Below, in pieces: positions 6,454 to 11,477 of a stretch of 11,477 bases of DNA. The position numbers and the translations under genes are program-made. This stretch comes from CAJQQY01 sp964352225 (GTDB lineage: Bacteria > Bacteroidota > Bacteroidia > Chitinophagales > Saprospiraceae). Within the stretch, counting starts at the first letter, position 1, and the number at the start of each line of letters is the position of its first letter. Where the stretch lies: positions 1-11,477 of the forward strand of contig CAYGRM010000215.1 of assembly GCA_964352225.1 (NCBI GenBank). The letters run 5' to 3'. The notes beneath the pieces were generated by a model, which saw only the letters and a program-made list of their open reading frames with translations, did no database searches and was not told the DNA's origin.

Positions 6454-8280
6454 ATGACTGAACCTAAACTACCCACGACATTTATTAGTTATTCTCGTCG
6501 ACAATTATATTTTTCCGAATCATTAGTACTTCATCTTCAAAAAGAAGGTCTCCCTATTTGGTTCGACCTACAACAGTTACAAGCTGGAACAGTATGGTCA
6601 GATAGTTTGCAAGACGGGATCAACGAAGCGAAGACATTAATCCTAATTATATCAAAAGCATCGCTTGCTTCCGAATATGTAGAAGTCGAATGGAAAGGTG
6701 TGGCTGCCAAAGGTGGAAAATTAGTATTAGTTATTTTTGAGTCAGTAAAATTACCCGAAGAGTTACTGGGCTTACCCACCTTTGACTTCCGAACTGGGTT
6801 TAATAAAAACATTTCCGCACTTACCTCCTACTTGAATGGAAAAGCCGAACCGAAGTATGATAAAATTTCTTCGGCTAACCCGTTGAGTTGGATCACTAAA
6901 ATACCTATTGCCATATTTTCCATCTTGATGGCACAATTTAGTATCCCTATCATGTTGATTCTGATGTTTGCTTTTTATCAGATAGTCAGTTCTACACAGG
7001 AAATGAATTCTACCCTTTGGACTAGATTATTAGTACTCGGATCGCTCTCACTACTTATGAGTTTTTGGTATGTGGTTCCATTTATACGCCACCAGCAAAC
7101 TTACAAAAAGGTAAAACGATCGATACTTAATGCTACGTTCTTATTGCTCCCTTTCTTTTTTATGACTTTATTGAGTATAGATATTGACGTTGATAAACTT
7201 ATTCCATTGTGGGGAATATTATTGACGATATTAGTCTATAATTTATATGTGTACTTATTTTTACTTCGTCGCTCGATTGATTTCTTGAGGTGGATGCAGC
7301 CAGAAGATGATCTCCAGAAGTTGCGCCGTCGAGTACACCAACCGCTCATCCCCAAAGAAGTTTTTGATATGGATCTAGCATCTGATCAAAAATCTAAATC
7401 CGTTCGTTATACGATTCATCATGACGCTGCCGATAAACCGCTAGCGAATTGGATTACTAAATCCTTTGATGAGATAGGGCACCAACAAGTAAAAATTACT
7501 GAGAATCCGCAACACCATATTGCTATCCTGAGTAATCGTAGTTCTACGGCATGGGTACAGGAACTGACTCGAACTTATGCAGGTAAATTAGTCTTTGTAG
7601 TGGTTTCAACCATCGAGTTTACAAAAGACCTCAAAGATACAGGACGATACCAATGGGTGGATGCTCGCGAAATGGAAAAGCGAGATATCCTTGGTCTTGC
7701 CAAAAGTCTTGGTGATAAAACTGCTTGGAAGAGAGAGGCCGCAATTGAATCAACACCAGACAAAATCGATAGTTTGAAGATGCCATCAGGAATCAAACTC
7801 TTCAGGAATCTATTAGTAATATTTGGTATTTATGTTTTAATCATTGGAATAACCAACCTTTTCCCCGGCGGTGAAGAATTGGTACTTCAAGATTCAGGAT
7901 ATGATGCCTATCTCGTTTTTGTAGGACTAATTAGTTTGTGGATCGCAGCAAGAGGTTTAATTCAGCGTAAGGTTCCTTCAATAATAATATATGGATCTAC
8001 CTTGCTCAATCTCATTCTGGTGAGTTGGTATGGCAATATTCTTTTGTTTGATGCGCTGGTAGATAAAAAATGGTTACTGCTCGTGATCACTCTTCCCATA
8101 CTAATTCTTTCAGCAATAGAGGGGCGTTATTGGCTACCCGCTTTTGCTAAAACAAATACAGATGAGGTAGGAATTAACAAAAAAATTATTCAGGCATATT
8201 GGAAAAGACGATTCATCGTGGTAGGTATTTGGATCATCCTTTTTTCAAGCTTAGCCTTTTGGTGCTCTACTTTGGAATGA
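6454..8280 (+). CDS. Membrane TIR-domain protein with two TIR-like domains and nine TM helices
   Basis: A 608-residue protein. A classic bacterial TIR domain spans about 7-128: FISYSRR (10-16), the BB-loop region WFDLQQLQAGTVW (36-48), and ISKAS..SEYVEVEW (66-80). Glu79 aligns with the NAD-cleaving glutamate of SARM1-type TIRs. Four hydrophobic helices follow (about 148-178, 189-212, 223-242, 248-271). A soluble part at 316-420 repeats the TIR pattern without the BB loop: YTIHHD (319-324), AILSNRSS..WVQEL (357-371), then GKLVFVVV and QWVDAR. Five more helices follow (about 448-470, 484-502, 508-531, 539-557, 586-604). Both TIR parts would face the cytoplasm. I chose ATG at 6454 because an earlier in-frame ATG at 6310 lies inside the VF530-family gene and adds residues with no TIR character. 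TIR proteins commonly make or sense nucleotide signals or deplete NAD in phage defence. A membrane-embedded effector or receptor role is inferred. Confidence 0.85.
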   Translation: MTEPKLPTTFISYSRRQLYFSESLVLHLQKEGLPIWFDLQQLQAGTVWSDSLQDGINEAKTLILIISKASLASEYVEVEWKGVAAKGGKLVLVIFESVKLPEELLGLPTFDFRTGFNKNISALTSYLNGKAEPKYDKISSANPLSWITKIPIAIFSILMAQFSIPIMLILMFAFYQIVSSTQEMNSTLWTRLLVLGSLSLLMSFWYVVPFIRHQQTYKKVKRSILNATFLLLPFFFMTLLSIDIDVDKLIPLWGILLTILVYNLYVYLFLLRRSIDFLRWMQPEDDLQKLRRRVHQPLIPKEVFDMDLASDQKSKSVRYTIHHDAADKPLANWITKSFDEIGHQQVKITENPQHHIAILSNRSSTAWVQELTRTYAGKLVFVVVSTIEFTKDLKDTGRYQWVDAREMEKRDILGLAKSLGDKTAWKREAAIESTPDKIDSLKMPSGIKLFRNLLVIFGIYVLIIGITNLFPGGEELVLQDSGYDAYLVFVGLISLWIAARGLIQRKVPSIIIYGSTLLNLILVSWYGNILLFDALVDKKWLLLVITLPILILSAIEGRYWLPAFAKTNTDEVGINKKIIQAYWKRRFIVVGIWIILFSSLAFWCSTLE

Positions 8281-8330
8281 TAAATTATTCAATGACTTTT
8301 ATGTGATAGAGGATAAACTCTTGGGATATG

Positions 8331-8361
8331 TTTAATACCTAAAATTAAAATAATATATTTG
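8331..8361 (+). promoter_or_regulatory. Promoter of the gene at 8495
   Basis: TATATTTG (8354-8361) matches the Bacteroidota -7 core TAnnTTTG exactly. A TTTA (8331-8334) stands where the TTTG -33 element belongs, with a 19-bp spacer. Transcription would start near 8368 and leave a leader of about 125 bases. Within it a small hairpin, ATTCA/TGAAT (8375-8388), is followed by seven T (8391-8397). This may be a weak terminator for the TIR gene or an attenuator. Confidence 0.45.
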
Positions 8362-8494
8362 GCCGTTCGACAAAATTCAACAATGAATAATTTTTTTGTA
8401 ATTTTTTCCATCAACTTCCTTTAGTTTATTTCCTACATCCTTCATTGATGAGAATAGGTTCACCAAACAAAGAAGTCTTCAACAAAAAAAAACG

Positions 8495-9526
8495 ATGAAT
8501 ATTTTCCAAGGGAATCAAAAATTAGAAGAAGTAATATTTACTGGATTAGATTATGCCTTATGGTCTCGCCATGACCTAGATGATGCTTTTATTCCCTTCA
8601 TGATGCTTTATAAAAACGGACAATCAAAATTAGTGAGAGTAGTAGCAGAGGGAGACCCGATGGAATCTTTTGAGAAATCTTTGAAGAAAGATAATGAAAT
8701 ATATGACCAAATTGTAATGTGCCTTGAAGGTAGAGTACCGCATCAAGGAGAAAAGCAGGATGCGATAATCGTAAAAGGTTTTGATACAAGTCAAGAAAAT
8801 GGTCTAATGTTTATCCAAAGGTTTAGAGGCAAAGAATCAGGCGCATCTTTTCAAAAATTAGGTAACCCAGCCTTAGTTAGTAATGATGAAGTACTACCTG
8901 TTCCTCTAATAAAAAGAGATACTTATAAAGAAATAGAAGAGCCATATTTATCAGGAATAACTTTAAAGGAGGAATCCGGAGAAATAAGCAGAGAGATAAT
9001 TGCTGGACATGAAAACTCTTCAATTTTAGCTAATCATTTGTTTAATGCTGTCTTAAATATTCTGGATAGGAACGAGCCCAATTTTTCAGGAAAGCTGAGT
9101 TTTAATTTTGTACCAGGCTTAGTGAAACTAGATCCTTTTTCTAAATTCATTTTTAATCAACTCATAAGTGATTTGGAAAATAATCCTGCTGTCAAAAATT
9201 GGGAAAGTAAATACCAAAAAAGCCTGAATATTGAATTAAAATATAACGAAGACGAAGTAAATAAGGAAAGTAAACCTGCACCTAAAAAAAGCGAAACTCC
9301 TGCACCAAAAATCACAAAATATTCCTCTTTTTCTAATGAACAACTTAATCAAGAATATTATCGAATTATTTCCATTCCGAATGCAAGAACTAATATTTCG
9401 GCATTAACAGATATGACCGATTTAATGGCTGAATTTGAAAAAAGAGATATTGCAATGCCAAATGAGCAGCAGAACAAAACTGCTAATCCAAGTAAGAAAG
9501 ATAAACCATGGTGGAAATTTTGGTAA
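8495..9526 (+). CDS. Uncharacterised soluble protein with WWKFW C-terminus
   Basis: A 343-residue protein I do not recognise. It has no signal peptide or membrane helix. Residues 1-140 look like one compact alpha/beta domain with regular strands (LVRVVAEGD, QDAIIVKGFD, GLMFIQRFRG). Residues 141-250 are mixed and contain NAVLNILDRN and FIFNQLISDLENN. A Lys/Pro/Glu-rich linker covers 252-275 (two PAPK copies, at 261-264 and 269-272). Residues 276-320 are helical (FSNEQLNQEYYRII, then LTDMTDLMAEFEKRDI). A charged, disordered tail ends in DKPWWKFW (336-343). The aromatic tail after a flexible stretch resembles a short docking or membrane-touching motif. It has its own promoter, 214 bp after the TIR-protein gene on the same strand, so a functional link is possible but rests only on position. 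The ATG has an A-rich leader and an uninterrupted frame. That it is a real gene is likely; no function can be assigned. Confidence 0.78.
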   Translation: MNIFQGNQKLEEVIFTGLDYALWSRHDLDDAFIPFMMLYKNGQSKLVRVVAEGDPMESFEKSLKKDNEIYDQIVMCLEGRVPHQGEKQDAIIVKGFDTSQENGLMFIQRFRGKESGASFQKLGNPALVSNDEVLPVPLIKRDTYKEIEEPYLSGITLKEESGEISREIIAGHENSSILANHLFNAVLNILDRNEPNFSGKLSFNFVPGLVKLDPFSKFIFNQLISDLENNPAVKNWESKYQKSLNIELKYNEDEVNKESKPAPKKSETPAPKITKYSSFSNEQLNQEYYRIISIPNARTNISALTDMTDLMAEFEKRDIAMPNEQQNKTANPSKKDKPWWKFW

Positions 9527-9627
9527 AAAACTGCCCACGCCTACGGAAAAAACATCCCTCCTTGGCAAAACAATTCAAAAAATAGGGCTTCAAAAAAGGT
9601 TAACTAATAACTATAATATTATCTTTT

Positions 9628-10602
9628 TCATCCTTGTAAATGTAATGTTACAATTCCATCATCATTATAAGTCTTTTTCACTCTCCCCTCCTCTTCCAAC
9701 AAATCAACATACCCCAAAACCATAAACATCCCACTAAAATCAGGTGGCATGTTTTGATAAGGATACATTTTTTGTTTAATCAGAAAGGGGGTAAAACATC
9801 CAGCTTGAATTGCTGCAAAACATTCTTCCTTCCTCATTTCGATCCGAGCCAATTGCTTCTCAATCATCGCATTAGCATCCACAAAAACAGGTCCGTGACC
9901 AGGGTAAATAGTTTTAATATCAAACTTTATCAAGCGAGCAAACGACTTTAATAAATCATGTAGAGAACGAGTAGGTGTTCCAGGTTTCTTTGGATCTTCC
10001 ACTACGATAGGCATTGGCGTAATTGGTAATAACATATCACTTCCAAAAATCTTTTTTTGTTCTTTTTGCAAAAAAACAAATTGATTCGGACAATGTCCTG
10101 GTGTATTTAAAACTTCCCAATCCTCCTCTCCTATCCGAAGCACATCTCCTTCCTCATAAAATTGGAATCGATCCATTTCCTCAATCTTTCTTCCCATGGT
10201 TTCATTTTCAAAATACCAGGAAACTTGTTCTAAAATCTTTGGAGGAAAACCAAGTGAGTTAAATAATTTAGCATTAAACGCCGCTTGCTTGATCTTCATT
10301 TTTTCGGGGTGAGCAAACCAACCTTTGATCGCTTTGGGAGCTCGTACAATGGCATTCGTGTTCGCCATTATTTCAGGAAGCAATCCAGTATGATCTCGAT
10401 GTTCATGAGTAATAATAATTTGCTCAATATTACTTAATTGATAACCATGAGCATTGATCCTTTCGCTCAAGTGATTCCAATTTTCTTCAGAATATAATCC
10501 GCAATCGATGAGGGTCAAGTGATCTCCAGGAATGAGATAACAATTGACAGTTTGAAACATCAATCCTAAAGAAATTTCTATGCGAATGGGTTCAATTGGC
10601 AT
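9628..10602 (-). CDS. MBL-fold metallo-hydrolase, LACTB2/glyoxalase II-like
   Basis: A 324-residue cytoplasmic metallo-beta-lactamase-fold hydrolase. All metal ligands of a two-metal site are present: the HxHxDH motif at 66-71 (THEHRDH), His170 in TPGH, Asp189 in GSDM and His236 in YPGHGPVF. The C-terminal part (about 257-310, ending in GYVDLLEEEGRVKK) fits the small winged-helix domain found at the end of LACTB2-like members. That group includes ribonucleases as well as thioester hydrolases, so the substrate is open. It starts 18 bp after the NUDIX gene stop on the same strand and is its operon partner. It is convergent with the gene ending at 9526; the 101-bp gap between them holds only the AT palindrome ATAATATTAT and no convincing terminator. 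The fold and metal site are certain; the reaction is not. Confidence 0.92.
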   Translation of the reverse strand: MPIEPIRIEISLGLMFQTVNCYLIPGDHLTLIDCGLYSEENWNHLSERINAHGYQLSNIEQIIITHEHRDHTGLLPEIMANTNAIVRAPKAIKGWFAHPEKMKIKQAAFNAKLFNSLGFPPKILEQVSWYFENETMGRKIEEMDRFQFYEEGDVLRIGEEDWEVLNTPGHCPNQFVFLQKEQKKIFGSDMLLPITPMPIVVEDPKKPGTPTRSLHDLLKSFARLIKFDIKTIYPGHGPVFVDANAMIEKQLARIEMRKEECFAAIQAGCFTPFLIKQKMYPYQNMPPDFSGMFMVLGYVDLLEEEGRVKKTYNDDGIVTLHLQG

Positions 10603-10620
10603 TTTTCGATTTTGATTAAT

Positions 10621-11334
10621 TTATAAATGCATTCTTCGATTCACAGGTTTAACTTCTTTTATGTCACTAATTTCAAAGTCAAATTGTCCTTTTTTCAAAT
10701 CTAGAATCATCCGATGTCTTCCTCCTTCTTTTTCAGGATCTCCGAGTTCATAACCAGCATCGCCTTCGTACATGCAAACCATTTTTCCATTATTTAATTT
10801 TAAAACTGGTAGGGTGAAAATCGGCTCCTCTTCCAGCAATTTTTTCTTTGCCTCAGCTACAGTTTGACATTTTCTAATAATTTGTAAACTCACAATTGTG
10901 GGAGGCATCATCCCCATTTTTCCTTCCTGTAATTTGTCCAAAGCGGCTTGCGGATGAAGCCAAACATGTTCTTTGATTTCGCTATCGTCAATCGTTACTT
11001 CCGATAATTGATGATGTACTTCGCCAAAGAAAAACCAAGTAGCATATCTTCGAGGTTCAATGGCGGGAGTAGTCCAATGACTGAAAAAAGTAAGATCTTC
11101 GATTAAAATGTCTAGGTTGGATTCTTCTTTGGTCTCTCGAACAGCAGCTAGTTTGGCAGCTTCAAAATCATCTTTGCCTTGCTCGATTTCCTCTGGTTCA
11201 ATTTTTCCTCCAGGGAAAACCCAAAATCCAGCTGCAAATTTTAGTGCCTTATTTCTTCTTAATAATAAAACTTCTAGTTGCCCCTTGTTATCTCTGGCGA
11301 GCATGATGGTGGAGGCAGGTTTTACATTCTTCAT
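10621..11334 (-). CDS. NUDIX hydrolase with expanded Nudix box
   Basis: A 237-residue NUDIX-fold hydrolase that would cleave a nucleoside-diphosphate-linked substrate. The fold begins at STIMLARDNKGQLEVLLLRR (8-27), and FWVFPGGKIEP (37-47) leads into the Nudix box. The catalytic RETKEE is at 66-71. The canonical box has 13 residues between its glycine (here Gly43) and the arginine; here there are 22, so about nine extra residues (roughly 48-59) are inserted. The usual glycine after EE is Asn73. NUDT19-type CoA and acyl-CoA diphosphatases also carry insertions in this place, which makes that group the closest suggestion. Residues 140-237 form a C-terminal extension with AEAKKKLLEE and a strand-rich end (KMVCMYEGD, then RHRMILDL). 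It is the first gene of a two-gene operon with the MBL hydrolase. ATG at 11334 is the first start and keeps the whole fold. Confidence 0.9.
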   Translation of the reverse strand: MKNVKPASTIMLARDNKGQLEVLLLRRNKALKFAAGFWVFPGGKIEPEEIEQGKDDFEAAKLAAVRETKEESNLDILIEDLTFFSHWTTPAIEPRRYATWFFFGEVHHQLSEVTIDDSEIKEHVWLHPQAALDKLQEGKMGMMPPTIVSLQIIRKCQTVAEAKKKLLEEEPIFTLPVLKLNNGKMVCMYEGDAGYELGDPEKEGGRHRMILDLKKGQFDFEISDIKEVKPVNRRMHL

Positions 11335-11367
11335 ATTTGTAATTTCATCAATTTAAATTAGTTGGAG

Positions 11368-11402
11368 ATTAGAAAAATTATAAGTTTTCTAATTTAAGAA
11401 AA
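11368..11402 (-). promoter_or_regulatory. Candidate promoter with overlapping palindrome for the NUDIX-MBL operon
   Basis: On the minus strand TAATTTTT (11373-11380) matches seven of eight positions of TAnnTTTG, with TTTT (11399-11402) upstream at an 18-bp spacer. A perfect 9-bp inverted repeat, ATTAGAAAA (11368-11376) and TTTTCTAAT (11385-11393) around 8 bases, covers the -7 element. A repressor bound there would block the promoter. The gene starts about 35 bp downstream. Confidence 0.35.
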
Positions 11403-11424
11403 CCGAAGAGCTCTAGTTTGTTTA

Positions 11425-11468
11425 ATAGGAACGCGGATTGGGCGGATTTAAGCGGATGAACACGGATA
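11425..11468 (+). repeat. GCGGATT-type intergenic repeat array, copy 2
   Basis: After the 15-base core shared with 6036-6050, four related units follow at 9-10 bp pitch: GCGGATT (11433), GCGGATT (11442), GCGGATG (11452) and ACGGATA (11462). The spacing is close to one helical turn. The array runs towards the right edge and may continue beyond it. From memory, similar GCGGAT arrays are scattered between genes in Bacteroidota genomes; their role is unknown. Confidence 0.7.
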
Positions 11469-11477
11469 TACTATATT

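Noticed and set aside
8362..8369. Single CCGTTC motif near the promoter of the 8495 gene, resembling half a LytTR site
   Set aside because: No second copy at 21-22 bp, so it does not meet the paired-repeat rule.
9435..9725. Plus-strand open frame across the convergent gap
   Set aside because: It is out of frame with the 3' end of the unknown gene, antisense to the MBL gene end, and of low-complexity composition.

Overview
The window reads as AT-rich chromosomal DNA of a member of the Bacteroidota (Cytophagia/Flavobacteriia-like). Four things point there: a TonB-dependent receptor with an N-terminal carboxypeptidase-regulatory-like domain and a Bacteroidota-type barrel, start codons preceded by A-rich leaders without Shine-Dalgarno sequences, several matches to the Bacteroidota promoter core TAnnTTTG, and GCGGATT-type intergenic repeats. 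No rRNA, tRNA, CRISPR array or transposase was found. Genus cannot be decided from this sequence.

Region 1 (1-2936, mostly minus strand) holds a LytS-type sensor kinase and its LytTR response regulator, 2 bp apart. Downstream on the same strand is the N-terminal part of an RND/HlyD-type membrane fusion protein that runs off the left edge. The 224-bp gap upstream of the kinase is a divergent promoter region. It carries a 9-bp direct repeat at 21-bp pitch, the geometry LytTR regulators bind.

Region 2 (2937-5914, plus strand) encodes an outer-membrane TonB-dependent receptor. A strong intrinsic terminator follows, and then a compact three-helix PepSY-associated membrane protein with conserved histidines. 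Together they look like an iron (ferric chelate) uptake and reduction pair, probably controlled by the divergent LytS/LytTR system.

Region 3 (5915-9526, plus strand) looks accessory. It contains a small VF530-family DNA-binding protein and then a 608-residue membrane protein with an N-terminal TIR domain, four membrane helices, a second degenerate TIR-like domain, and five more helices. After that comes an unrecognised 343-residue soluble protein ending in Trp-Trp-Lys-Phe-Trp, with its own promoter. The TIR protein is the best candidate for an undescribed system.

Region 4 (9628-11334, minus strand) is a two-gene operon of a NUDIX hydrolase and an MBL-fold hydrolase of the LACTB2-like type, 18 bp apart. 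It is preceded by a palindrome over a candidate promoter. Regions 3 and 4 are bracketed by two direct copies of a 15-bp repeat core (6036-6050 and 11425-11439). All gene-free gaps are under 300 bp. The convergent gap 9527-9627 shows no convincing terminator hairpin.
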